A stretch of DNA of 15,312 bases, taken from assembly GCA_025996895.1 (NCBI GenBank), contig BNTW01000062.1:1-15312 (forward strand). The letters run 5' to 3'. The DNA is from Bacteroidia bacterium. GTDB lineage: Bacteria; Bacteroidota; Bacteroidia; Bacteroidales; Azobacteroidaceae. Positions within the stretch are counted from its first letter, which is position 1, and each line of letters begins with the position of its first letter. Positions 1 through 7,435 of this stretch are shown here, in pieces. The position numbers and the translations under genes are program-made. The notes under the pieces were generated by a model. The model saw only the letters and a program-made list of their open reading frames with translations. It searched no databases and had not been told where the DNA came from.

Positions 1-1
1 T

Positions 2-127
2 TCGCTTTTTTCTTATAGAATATTTGATAATGAGGTGTTGAAATTTAAAGGCAGTAAGTTGATTTTTAAAGATAGTGAGAAAAACAACAAGACAAGTAAA
101 TTACAATTAAAAAATAAATCAAAATGA
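2..127 (+). CDS. possible 3' end of a plus-strand gene cut by the window edge
   Basis: From base 2 a plus-strand frame stays open for 41 codons and ends at TGA 125-127. The peptide is lysine-rich and hydrophilic (it includes RIFDNEVLKFKGSKLIFKDS and ends KNKSK), as the C-terminus of an AT-rich Bacteroidales gene would be. The stop overlaps the ATG of the next short frame in an ATGA arrangement, which is typical of translationally coupled genes and is the main support. The start lies outside the window and no family is recognised. It would be the only plausible gene here transcribed rightward, converging on the minus-strand block. A short open frame in AT-rich DNA can arise by chance, so confidence is low. 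Confidence 0.35.
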   Translation, partial: SLFSYRIFDNEVLKFKGSKLIFKDSEKNNKTSKLQLKNKSK

Positions 128-252
128 GAAAAATAATTTTAAGTACATTAATACCTGCCATTTCGGTATATCCTATCATTGGGTATATAATACAGGTCGC
201 CTACATCATTATTGCCTTCATTCGATGCAAAGGTGCAACTATAAAGTATTAG
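124..252 (+). CDS. possible small membrane peptide, perhaps the 5' stub of a broken gene
   Basis: ATG 124-126 overlaps the TGA of the preceding frame. It opens a 42-codon frame (MRKIILSTLIPAISVYPIIG at its start, ending GATIKY) that stops at TAG 250-252. The product is nearly all hydrophobic with one early Arg-Lys pair, so it could be a one- or two-span membrane peptide or the signal-anchor part of a longer protein. Its last third overlaps a stretch (about 225-240) whose minus strand carries a promoter-like CACCTTTG. That would fit a junction where the original gene was cut and unrelated sequence joined. I recognise no family. The ATGA coupling is the only positive evidence. Confidence 0.28.
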   Translation: MRKIILSTLIPAISVYPIIGYIIQVAYIIIAFIRCKGATIKY

Positions 253-440
253 AGAATCCGCCCGTAAAATCCGGCATTCCGTTTCCGATGATTTGTCGAT
301 ATAAAAGGTCGCGAGTAACTCGGTTGTATGTTTATAATAAGCAGGGGAGTTTATTTGCTAAATTTGAAAAACAAAATACAATTGTAATACAGATAGTTAC
401 GGTTGTTTATTTACTAATTTTTCTACTATGATTTACTAAA
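253..440. other. intergenic stretch without a convincing gene
   Basis: This stretch lies between the short plus-strand frames and the stop of the minus-strand regulator gene. A 68-codon plus frame (225-431) runs through it, but it has mixed composition, no recognisable domain and no supporting context. The part nearest the regulator gene is AT-rich and repeats TTTACTAA-like words (about 408, 432 and 444). No clear terminator hairpin was found for the gene that ends at 441. Confidence 0.5.
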
Positions 441-1922
441 TTATTTACTAACTACCCACACGGAATCCTTTGTTGTACCGGTATTGGCTATTTCATTTTT
501 AGATTTCAATTCAGACAATAAATTTCTGATTTTGTTCTTTTTTTGTTCATCGCTCATCCATTCCGGCAGTTTATTCCACAATAATTCATCCACTTCTTTA
601 CGCGAAGCAGACTTGTGTATTTTTAAATGCCTTAGAATCAAGTCTAAATAATATTGTTTGTCTAAAGCCGCATTTTTTGTGTATTCTGCTTTTTGGTCTG
701 TCTTTTCGGCAACGCCGAGCGAAACATAATAGTTCGGCTTTCGCCCTTCAATGAGTTTCAGTTTCCTTAAATGCTTTTCTTCTTCAATAGTAAGCAATTG
801 CTGTTTTTGTACTTTGTCAAGCATCAATACTTCATCCAACGTTAAGTTGGGAAGTAATTCGAGTGCTTTGGCATATTGTGAATCAATCACTCGTCCTGTA
901 ATCGTCACTTTGACCTTGTCGTCAGCAAAATCATAATCCGGCATAGGAAAGAAACGCTGTCTTTGGAAATTGAATATCTTTTTTATCCCGCTTCCAACCG
1001 TATCTACCATATTGAGATTGAACATTGCCCTTGCCAAAAATGGATTCCGGTATTTTTCAGAGGGTGCATCTTCATCAATTACGCTTTTGATAGTTTCTGG
1101 TATAAACGTTCCTAAATTAGTAAAAACCAACCGGTCATCAAATTCTATAACATTGATTACTCCACCTGTTTCAAAATTTTGATGGGCAAGCGCATTATTA
1201 ATGGCTTCCCGAATCACAAAGGGTTCGTATGTGTCCAACTCATCAGGAAAAACACTGTCGCCCCGCATAAAGCGGTATTTGATATTACGAATTTTTTGGT
1301 ATATCTTGTCCACTGACAATAACATCGGACAACCAACAATCAGATAGTCCCGTTCCTTATTATGATTGTCTTTTAATATCCAACGAATTTTCAAATTGGC
1401 AGGGGCCAATAAATAGTCGCTTTCTTCCCTGCCAAGTAATATCAAGGCTGCTCTTGTGATTTTTCCATTGACAGTTACTTTTGCCTTGTTCAGAAACGTA
1501 ATATCGTTCCAACCATCAACTTCTTCTGCCAAATGTGGAAATTTCAACTTGAAATTTTTCCGGGCAACGACAATGGCTTCCGGATCTAAATTGAACAAAT
1601 CGGCTTGGGGAATAATAGTGGTACTCCAATCTTCCAAAGCATGTTGTTGGCGAATACTTTCATACTCCTGTATATTTAGTGCAACTAAAGATTCGCCATC
1701 CCTACCGTAATAATGTCCTTCAAACGCTATTGGTATCCCTTTGGGAGCAGCCGGAATTTGAAACATAACGACACGCCCTTCTTTTTTTTGCAATTCGTAT
1801 ATCTCAATAAAAGTTAGGCGATTGGTTGTCTTGTCTGCAATTTCCTTTTTCAAATTGTCCAATTTCGTTCTATCCGTTCGGTAACGACTGCCGACAATTT
1901 TATCTGTTGAATTTGAGGACAA
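441..1922 (-). pseudogene. AlbA/RecG-like ATP-binding regulator, 5'-truncated
   Basis: This matches the Bacteroidetes family annotated as ATP-binding or RNA-binding domain proteins (AlbA_2 plus HATPase_c_4, often called RecG-like regulators). Visible are the last part of the AlbA_2 domain (residues about 1-90, with QIPAAPKGIP and GHYYGRDGES), the ATPase-like part (REAINNALAHQ at 238-248, NPFLARAMFNLNMVDTVGSG at 293-312) and a C-terminal winged-helix-like segment ending VWVVSK at TAA 441-443. Family members, as I recall them, carry about 60 further residues before KIVGS, including the first AlbA strand. Here the frame reaches back only to a TTG at 1922 and meets a TAA a few codons further upstream, so the 5' end is missing. 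The TTG also lies inside a promoter-like box. Most likely a decayed gene cut by recombination at about 1,922. An N-terminally shortened protein is possible but less likely. Confidence 0.75.
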
Positions 1923-1950
1923 AGGTACAATAAATTGGCGGGTTCCACAA
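1920..1950 (-). promoter_or_regulatory. Bacteroidetes-type -33/-7 promoter candidate
   Basis: Reading the minus strand, TTG (1950-1948) is followed after 20 bases by TACCTTTG (1927-1920). This fits the Bacteroidetes sigma factor consensus TTTG / TAnnTTTG in sequence and spacing. A transcript from it would begin a few bases inside the truncated regulator frame, past its TTG. The promoter therefore seems to belong to another gene and to have been joined here. This is a motif match only. Confidence 0.35.
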
Positions 1951-1952
1951 CT

Positions 1953-2075
1953 TTATTTCCGAAAGGGTTGCCGATCATCGCTTTCCATCCGGCTCACCAA
2001 TGTCCGTTTGAGTTTATCCAAGAAATTCGTCCGGTCGCCTTTCACTCGGTTTTTGATGCTTGCCGGTCCATCCAT
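1953..2075 (-). CDS. possible 40-residue basic peptide, or a gene relic
   Basis: The minus strand is open from ATG 2075 to TAA 1953, starting inside the last codons of the CotH gene in another frame. The peptide (with RTNFLDKLKRTLVSRMESDD and ending RQPFRK) is strongly basic and amphipathic. It does not read like random AT-rich sequence, and the DNA from 1,960 to 2,045 is visibly richer in G+C than its surroundings. It may be the 3' remnant of a gene lost in the rearrangement that truncated the neighbouring regulator. No family is recognised, and the ATG may not be real because the frame could have come from further upstream. Confidence 0.22.
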   Translation of the reverse strand: MDGPASIKNRVKGDRTNFLDKLKRTLVSRMESDDRQPFRK

Positions 2076-3352
2076 TCCAACCTCTCCTTCAACCAATTTT
2101 TTAGATAGCCGACTTCTCCTGCATAACTGCCGGGTAAAATGGGATTAAACCAGACTACTTTGTCTAAGACAGGCCAGCGTTTAAAATTATTTTGCTGTGA
2201 CATTTCCATTTTTTCAGCCCACTCGTCTATAAACGGATTTAAATCGTCCAGTTTTCCACTGCGCAGTTCTTTCCAACGGTCATTGAACATTTTTTCAAAT
2301 TCGGGATGAGAGAAAAATTGTTGATACCATGCCGCATCTCTGGCTCGCCAGCCGCTTGTTTTTTCACAATCGAGATAGTTGACATTTCCAAACGCAATAT
2401 CATAATCCCAAACAGGACCGAAGTATAATTTATCGTCATTTCGATTTTTATAAACAAAGGTACTTAAATGCAGTTGCCCATCTACATTTTTCGATAATTC
2501 GTTTACTAACAGATAATCTATAAAAGATTTTAAATCCAGATATTTAGGCAGTTCGGTTACGGTATTTATTCCGTCTTTACCATACAGTATATCCTCTATT
2601 TTTTGGATATAATTTTTAATATAGTTTTTTTGATAGGCTGTAATATCTTCCGGAGTTTTGATGCAAAATACCATATCCGCTCTCGCCGGTTTAAACCATT
2701 CCGGTTCGCCGTAACGTCCGTCTATCTCTAATAAATAGCCTCCTGTAATATTTGCATCCGTCGGTTTCAACTCAGGGATGTTTACCCGGTCTTTATCTAC
2801 TCTTATCTGCTCGCATAACAAATAATTGCCGATATAATCACCATTAAGAATGACATCTACATATTGATTGCGGGGCGTATAAGCAAAATCCATACGCCGG
2901 CTCACTTCAAATGCAAGCTGGTTGCGCATCAGGGTTTTATCCGAATAATTTGCCAACAGCACCCAATGTTTGCTTTTTGGCATACCTAAAATTTCAGCAG
3001 ACTTGCTTAACTTCAAACGGTAGGGTTTCTTTGCTAACGTCCAAGAGGTGTTTCCCCGACCTTTTATCTCGGTTTCCGCTTCAAAAAGTTTTTCAGTAAT
3101 CTCTCCCTTGTTGTTTCGATTCTCTATGCTTATAACAGCGTTTAGATAGACTTCTTTTGACACTATCGGAGAAGCATTGGTGGTATTGATTGTCAAAAGA
3201 GGAAAATATAAGTTTAATTCAGTTTTATTGACGCTTAAAGTATCTTCTTTGACGCTTAAAGTATCTTCTTCTTTTTCATCAATGCTATCCGAACAAGCAA
3301 TGATTGAAAGGAATGGGAAGAGTATAATCAGAGATAATATCCGTTTGTCCAT
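2042..3352 (-). CDS. CotH-kinase-family lipoprotein
   Basis: CotH proteins are atypical protein kinases first described in spore coats; many bacterial homologues are exported. The 436-residue product begins with a lipoprotein signal (LSIIAC, Cys20) followed by an acid-rich stretch (SDSIDEKEED), the pattern that sends Bacteroidetes lipoproteins to the cell surface. The CotH domain is visible from about residue 65: GRGNTSW at 98-104, KKPYRLKL at 108-115, LLANYSDKTLMRNQLAFEVS at 132-151, GNYLLCEQIRVDKDRVNI at 175-192, GGYLLEIDGRYG near 204, FIDYLLVNELSKN near 277 and the acidic GPVWDYDIAFG at 312-322. A 7-residue unit (EDTLSVK) is tandemly repeated near residue 30. It starts 38 bases after the stop of the transglutaminase-like gene, so the two are probably co-transcribed. 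The substrate is unknown; the family call is firm. Confidence 0.88.
   Translation of the reverse strand: MDKRILSLIILFPFLSIIACSDSIDEKEEDTLSVKEDTLSVNKTELNLYFPLLTINTTNASPIVSKEVYLNAVISIENRNNKGEITEKLFEAETEIKGRGNTSWTLAKKPYRLKLSKSAEILGMPKSKHWVLLANYSDKTLMRNQLAFEVSRRMDFAYTPRNQYVDVILNGDYIGNYLLCEQIRVDKDRVNIPELKPTDANITGGYLLEIDGRYGEPEWFKPARADMVFCIKTPEDITAYQKNYIKNYIQKIEDILYGKDGINTVTELPKYLDLKSFIDYLLVNELSKNVDGQLHLSTFVYKNRNDDKLYFGPVWDYDIAFGNVNYLDCEKTSGWRARDAAWYQQFFSHPEFEKMFNDRWKELRSGKLDDLNPFIDEWAEKMEMSQQNNFKRWPVLDKVVWFNPILPGSYAGEVGYLKNWLKERLEWMDRQASKTE
3229..3270. repeat. two perfect tandem copies of a 21-bp unit inside the CotH gene
   Basis: The unit TGACGCTTAAAGTATCTTCT plus a final T occurs at 3229-3249 and again at 3250-3270. 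Being a multiple of three, it adds one seven-residue EDTLSVK unit to the flexible acidic linker after the lipidated cysteine. Copy number could change by slippage without breaking the frame. Confidence 0.9.
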
Positions 3353-3390
3353 ATTTGTTTATTTGTTAGTTATTAATAATTTATACTGCA

Positions 3391-5265
3391 TTATATCCAT
3401 TTTTGATTTCCGTTTTGAAAGATAAATATTCTTCCCCCTCTTTTATCAATTGTTATATTCTTCACATTCAGCAAAGCATTCGTTGGCACTTGATATGTTA
3501 ACGGATATACGGAAGCTTTCTGTTTTCCCAAAGATTGCCATTCTTGACCGTTCCAAAAGAACAACTCATAGATTTGATCCTCATATATACCATGAACATC
3601 TCCGGTACGGGGGAGATAATGTATCTCACTAATTTGTTTCGCCTCTCCCAAATCCAACCCTGTCCATGAATCATTACTATCCGCATCAAAATAAGTACTG
3701 GTATTGCCGTCAAAAGCTTTTTCATAAGTCATAGTCTGATTAGTAGGCCAAACTCCTTTTGTTCCAATTGATATTCCTTGAAGTTGTATTTTATTGTTAT
3801 CATAGAACCTTATTTCTGCCACATTGCAATACGCCTCTTTGTCTTTTGGTGAAACATATCGAACATAACGAAATTTTTTATGATTTTTGATTTTGACCGA
3901 TTGAAAATAATTGCCGGGAACTTCTTTAATAATATGTAATACGTGGGCATCACTAAAATCACTGTGATTAGCTCCCTCGAATATACCTGATACCATTCGT
4001 GGAAATCCCAAAGTATCGGATGGGGCTATTTCACCTATTGAAATCGCTTGACAATGAATTGTATCCGGTTCAAAAAACTTAATTTCATTATTTTCATTCA
4101 ACATAAAGGGATAATTAACAGGAGTTTGTGTTTTATTTGAATAAAACGTGGGCATATATAACACATTTTTATTAACGGAATACCGTATTTTTTGCTGATC
4201 AACGTCTCCCCAACCGATAAGATTCCACTGTTCGATACCCCAAGCAGCAAGCGATCCTTTTTCTGACGGATAGACAGAAGAAAAGCGTATGGGTATTTCT
4301 ATATCCATATATCCGGAGTATTCTAATGATACATCCTTTATGAGGATATTCTCTAATCCCAATGGCAAACAAGTAATACTATTTTCTTGATTCGCAAACA
4401 TTCTACGAAATTTTTTTGTAGTAGATAGCGGCAAACCAGGTCCTATTTCCGTTCCTAAAAAGGGAATATGATTGCCAAGACTATCGGAAACAGTATTCCA
4501 TGTATGTCCGTGATTATAATTATACCATTTCGGAGTAAAATCGATGGTGACCGGAACCCCCAAAGCACGCATAACAAAGACAGCCAAAGTGGATATTTCA
4601 TCACATGTGCCTCGTGTGGTAGCCATCAGCATGGAATAATTCATTTGAGAAAAATCTTTGTCTATTCGGAATGTGGGTAACAACCGGTTTACTTCGGCAC
4701 AAGCTGCCACGGCTGTAATATTGGACTGTTTCTGAAACAAACGGTTGATGTCGGCGAAACTTGCCAGCACTTTCTCCCGCCAATTTTCTAATGGTTCGTT
4801 ATTTACTCTATAAGGCAAAATTTCTTCGCAGAAAGTATTGAATGTAATATATTTTCCCCAAGGTTGTTCCCTCCATACTTTAAACGCCATTTCAATATTG
4901 TTGATCAGATAATCAGCCGTAATATATTTTACGTCTTCTTTTACAATTGGGTTACCTAACTTATAAGTATCCAATACCATTTGTTTGTCGGACGAACTTG
5001 TCCATCGTAAATTGACGGTAGCAACATCATTCCATGGCGCATCGTAGTATTCCGAATATTTGCCCGGCATATTCATTATTAGGAACTCCGTTGCCCGAAG
5101 TTTCAGGCTGTCTGCCGGATCTTGACTGTAATACTTCAACACCTGTTCCAATTCGGAACGGTTATCACCTGCTTGTTGCAGCACGGATGCTATTTCCTGC
5201 GAGTAACGATGATGAGTACAGGAAAACAAAAAATAAGAAATCAAAAGTAAAAAAAGTTTTTTCAT
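3391..5265 (-). CDS. transglutaminase-like lipoprotein with C-terminal discoidin (F5/8 type C) domain
   Basis: The 624-residue product starts at ATG 5265: MKKLFLLLISYFLFSC gives a lipoprotein signal with Cys16, seven bases after the stop of the thioredoxin gene. An in-frame ATG at 5346 lies inside that gene and adds no signal, so it was rejected. The middle carries a transglutaminase-like core with catalytic Cys221 (RGTCDEISTLA), His254 (NHGHTWN) and a possible Asp261. Residues about 425-490 resemble a partial carbohydrate-binding beta-sandwich, and 495-620 a clearer F5/8 type C domain (AFDGNTSTYFDADSNDSW, then DLGEAKQISEI). There are no acidic residues directly after Cys16, so it may face the periplasm. 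Family members act as proteases, amidases or cross-linkers. Its place beside a peptide-precursor locus allows a processing role, but that is inference. Confidence 0.85.
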   Translation of the reverse strand: MKKLFLLLISYFLFSCTHHRYSQEIASVLQQAGDNRSELEQVLKYYSQDPADSLKLRATEFLIMNMPGKYSEYYDAPWNDVATVNLRWTSSSDKQMVLDTYKLGNPIVKEDVKYITADYLINNIEMAFKVWREQPWGKYITFNTFCEEILPYRVNNEPLENWREKVLASFADINRLFQKQSNITAVAACAEVNRLLPTFRIDKDFSQMNYSMLMATTRGTCDEISTLAVFVMRALGVPVTIDFTPKWYNYNHGHTWNTVSDSLGNHIPFLGTEIGPGLPLSTTKKFRRMFANQENSITCLPLGLENILIKDVSLEYSGYMDIEIPIRFSSVYPSEKGSLAAWGIEQWNLIGWGDVDQQKIRYSVNKNVLYMPTFYSNKTQTPVNYPFMLNENNEIKFFEPDTIHCQAISIGEIAPSDTLGFPRMVSGIFEGANHSDFSDAHVLHIIKEVPGNYFQSVKIKNHKKFRYVRYVSPKDKEAYCNVAEIRFYDNNKIQLQGISIGTKGVWPTNQTMTYEKAFDGNTSTYFDADSNDSWTGLDLGEAKQISEIHYLPRTGDVHGIYEDQIYELFFWNGQEWQSLGKQKASVYPLTYQVPTNALLNVKNITIDKRGGRIFIFQNGNQKWI

Positions 5266-5272
5266 CCGGTTG

Positions 5273-6115
5273 TCAAAATAATTTATCAATATAATCACTT
5301 GCATTCTCAATGCTTCCCCTAAAAATAGCGTGTCCATTTTTGTCAAAGATTAATACGGTAGGATACTTATTCACACCCAACTCTATTAAAATAGAATCTT
5401 TCATATTCAAACGATATACAGGAAATGAATAACCTCTCTTTTGGATTGTTTCAAAAGCTGCACTTTCCGTATCCTGTTCTATTTTTGCATTCATCGAAAT
5501 TATGGAAACGGTAGAATTGTCTTTATATTTATCATACAAATCTTGTACTTTAGGGAATTTTCTGAAACAAACGCCACAACCTGTGTACCAAAAATCAACG
5601 ACAACATACTTGCCGGAAAAATCACTTATAGAACACATTTCTCCTTTTTCGTCTGTGAATTGAAAATTTGGAATAACAACCATTTCTATTTTACCGGTAA
5701 ATGTTCCGAAATTTAATTTATGAATCCATATATCATAGCCCTTGAAATAAATAAAAAGACAACTGACAAGGGAAAATGTGAGTACAACTGTTTTACCTGT
5801 TTTGTTTGATTTATAAAACAAGTAACCCATAATAATTCCGAATAAATGAAATAAAAAATCAAGCAGAGAAATTAATGTGTCCGGCATCCACCATATCCGC
5901 AAAGGTATTTGCAAAAGAGAACATCCTATTAATGTGCTTATAAAAATATATTCGGATTTTAATTTTACGGAATATTTTTTTACCAAAATATTTAAAAACA
6001 AAAAGAACAGAATAAATGTAATAACAGAACAAAGGGCAAAAGACCAAAATCTTATCGGACTTGTAACCAGTTCAAGAAGACAAGTCCAAAGGACTATTTT
6101 AAAGAAATGTTTCAT
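5273..6115 (-). CDS. membrane-anchored TlpA-type thioredoxin-like disulfide oxidoreductase
   Basis: The 280-residue product has four probable membrane spans (about 22-45, 56-74, 82-101, 109-125), then a linker and a periplasmic thioredoxin-fold domain (about 148-280). Visible signatures are the redoxin entry FQFTDEKGE, the active site WYTGCGVCF (Cys180 and Cys183) and the cis-proline in NKYPTVLIFD (Pro252). TlpA-type proteins reduce or isomerise disulfides outside the cytoplasm. The gene follows the eight-cysteine peptide precursor, from which a 40-bp palindrome separates it, and ends seven bases before the transglutaminase-like gene. The context makes it a candidate maturation enzyme for that peptide. 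The fold is firm; the direction of the redox reaction and the substrate are inference. Confidence 0.85.
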   Translation of the reverse strand: MKHFFKIVLWTCLLELVTSPIRFWSFALCSVITFILFFLFLNILVKKYSVKLKSEYIFISTLIGCSLLQIPLRIWWMPDTLISLLDFLFHLFGIIMGYLFYKSNKTGKTVVLTFSLVSCLFIYFKGYDIWIHKLNFGTFTGKIEMVVIPNFQFTDEKGEMCSISDFSGKYVVVDFWYTGCGVCFRKFPKVQDLYDKYKDNSTVSIISMNAKIEQDTESAAFETIQKRGYSFPVYRLNMKDSILIELGVNKYPTVLIFDKNGHAIFRGSIENASDYIDKLF

Positions 6116-6205
6116 CTGTTTATATTTTTTTATTTGATATTCAATGAAACATAATCATGCCCTTGTGTGTCGAAATTTAACATGGATGTTTCATTTTTTA
6201 AAAAT

Positions 6206-6245
6206 TATGATTGGACTATCCAAAATTTTGGATAGTCCAATCATA
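6206..6245 (-). terminator. 40-bp perfect palindrome after the peptide-precursor gene
   Basis: Bases 6206-6245 form a perfect inverted repeat with 20-bp arms (TATGATTGGACTATCC with its complement around CAAAATTTTG). One base separates it from the precursor's TGA (6249-6247). On the minus strand it is followed by AATTTTTAAAAAATG, so it can act as an intrinsic terminator, though the T-run is short. The hairpin could instead protect the 3' end of the precursor mRNA or attenuate transcription into the thioredoxin gene. Confidence 0.7.
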
Positions 6246-6246
6246 T

Positions 6247-6915
6247 TCAGATATTTTTGCATAGTCCATTACATGGAGCAAGTCCAAGTAAACCGCATCC
6301 CCAAGACGATCCATCACAATCATCATTACTACAATATTTTGTTACTCCACACCAAGAATCCATTTGATTACAACCGCAACTTGGCTTCTCAGAACCACTC
6401 TTTAATCTAATTCCTGTCGTGTTCATCTGTATTCCACCTTGTTTATCAACCACCTTGTTTCCTGTTAACGCAATAGACCCAACTTGATTGAGAGTCCAGC
6501 CAAGCTCTTCTTGAGCATATTCAATCCACTTGTATTGAAATAAGTCATATTCTTCGGACTCTTCTTTTGTTCTCTCTTTTGAAAACCAGTTCGGATTATC
6601 AATAACTTTTTGAGAAAGGGCTTCGATATGACTTTTTTCTAATTCATTCCAATCCAAGGACAAAACTTCTTGCAATTTTTGCAACCAAAATTCTTGCTTT
6701 TGTTCAGGAGCGAATGCAACATAAGTTGCACGATTAACACTTTCATCCAATTGTAGCCAACCTTCTCTTGTCATTTGTTGAATATCAACTAAATTCTCTT
6801 TTACCCAAGCATTTACCTCTTTATCACAACTATACACTTCTTCATCTTGTGAACAAGAAAATAATGCAAAACACATAACAATAACACACGCTTTAATAAC
6901 AATTTTTAATTTCAT
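6247..6915 (-). CDS. fulvocin C-related peptide precursor, surface lipoprotein leader plus eight-Cys tail
   Basis: The 222-residue product has a lipoprotein signal ending CFALFSC (Cys21) followed by SQDEE, like the Bacteroidetes surface-export signal. A helical, Trp/Glu-rich middle (about 30-165) contains motifs such as TREGWLQLDESVNRATYVAF. The last 46 residues, from KPSCGCNQMDSWC, hold eight cysteines at 180, 182, 189, 195, 200, 207, 215 and 219. The spacing CxC-x6-C-x5-C-x4-C-x6-C-x7-C-x3-C closely follows my recall of the 45-residue myxobacterial bacteriocin fulvocin C (CxC-x6-C-x5-C-x5-C-x6-C-x6-C-x-C), including a WC/YC-like aromatic-Cys pairing and GCG. This fits the Bacteroidetes family named bacteriocin fulvocin C-related. 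Antimicrobial activity is not shown by sequence. The tail may be cleaved off or may stay as a disulfide knot on a surface lipoprotein. Confidence 0.75.
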   Translation of the reverse strand: MKLKIVIKACVIVMCFALFSCSQDEEVYSCDKEVNAWVKENLVDIQQMTREGWLQLDESVNRATYVAFAPEQKQEFWLQKLQEVLSLDWNELEKSHIEALSQKVIDNPNWFSKERTKEESEEYDLFQYKWIEYAQEELGWTLNQVGSIALTGNKVVDKQGGIQMNTTGIRLKSGSEKPSCGCNQMDSWCGVTKYCSNDDCDGSSWGCGLLGLAPCNGLCKNI

Positions 6916-7003
6916 GATTTTTTAATTTAAATTGATTTTTAATAAATAATTTTTTCTCTTAACACTAAATCCTAAATTTTCTATTTTATAAACCCTCCTT
7001 TCT

Positions 7004-7435
7004 CTAAAATAGATTAAATATACCTTTCTCTTTATCTGTAACTTCTCCTTCAATCTTCAATATTATAACATCTTCGGTCGCATTTGATTTTACATAAATG
7101 CTCTTGGAAAATCTGCCTGAAAATCCTTTAGGATTGAAAATGATTTTAACAGACCCTTTATTTCCCGATTCTACCGGCTCCTTAGTCCATTCCGAAACTG
7201 TACATCCACAAGAGGTTGTCACTTTATAAACTATCAAAGGTGCATTTCCCTTGTTTTCAAAAAGAAAAGTAGCATAAACCACAGAATCTTTTTTTAGATT
7301 GATTGTTCCAAAATCATGTTTCTTGCTGTCAAATTGAATGGTTGCTTTTTTTTCTTGTGCCGAAACACAATTCAGCATTAAAACTGCTGTCAGCATCAAT
7401 AACAGCCTCATTCCGCTCTCTTTAATTTTTGTCAT
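7004..7435 (-). CDS. DUF1573 secreted protein
   Basis: The 143-residue product has a signal peptide (MRLLLMLTAVLMLNCVSAQ, cleaved near residue 26) and a single Ig-like DUF1573 domain: FDFG-type entry KHDFGTINLKKDSVVYATF, the conserved TTSCGCTV (Cys76, Cys78), IIFNPKGFSGRFSKSIYVKS and a final IEGEV strand. The ATG at 7435 overlaps the stop of the ligase-like gene (ATGA), supporting translational coupling. An inner ATG at 7411 gives the same signal peptide and could be the real start. DUF1573 proteins are common extracytoplasmic proteins of Bacteroidetes with no settled function. The CGC motif beside a cysteine-rich peptide and a thioredoxin invites a redox or chaperone role, but that is guesswork. 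Confidence 0.85.
   Translation of the reverse strand: MTKIKESGMRLLLMLTAVLMLNCVSAQEKKATIQFDSKKHDFGTINLKKDSVVYATFLFENKGNAPLIVYKVTTSCGCTVSEWTKEPVESGNKGSVKIIFNPKGFSGRFSKSIYVKSNATEDVIILKIEGEVTDKEKGIFNLF

Noticed and set aside
225..240. Minus-strand promoter (CACCTTTG)
   Set aside because: It resembles a -7 box but has no clear gene downstream on the minus strand and no convincing -33 element.
225..431. 68-codon plus-strand frame
   Set aside because: It has no domain, mixed composition and no neighbour support; it overlaps the end of the ATGA-coupled short frame.
6116..6205. Promoter for the thioredoxin gene (TATGTTTC as a -7 box)
   Set aside because: The last base departs from TAnnTTTG and no well-spaced -33 element was found, so it is too weak to list.
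6206..6245. Palindrome as a transposon end or replication site
   Set aside because: No target-site duplication, transposase or repeated copy was seen, and its position right after a stop fits a transcript 3' end better.
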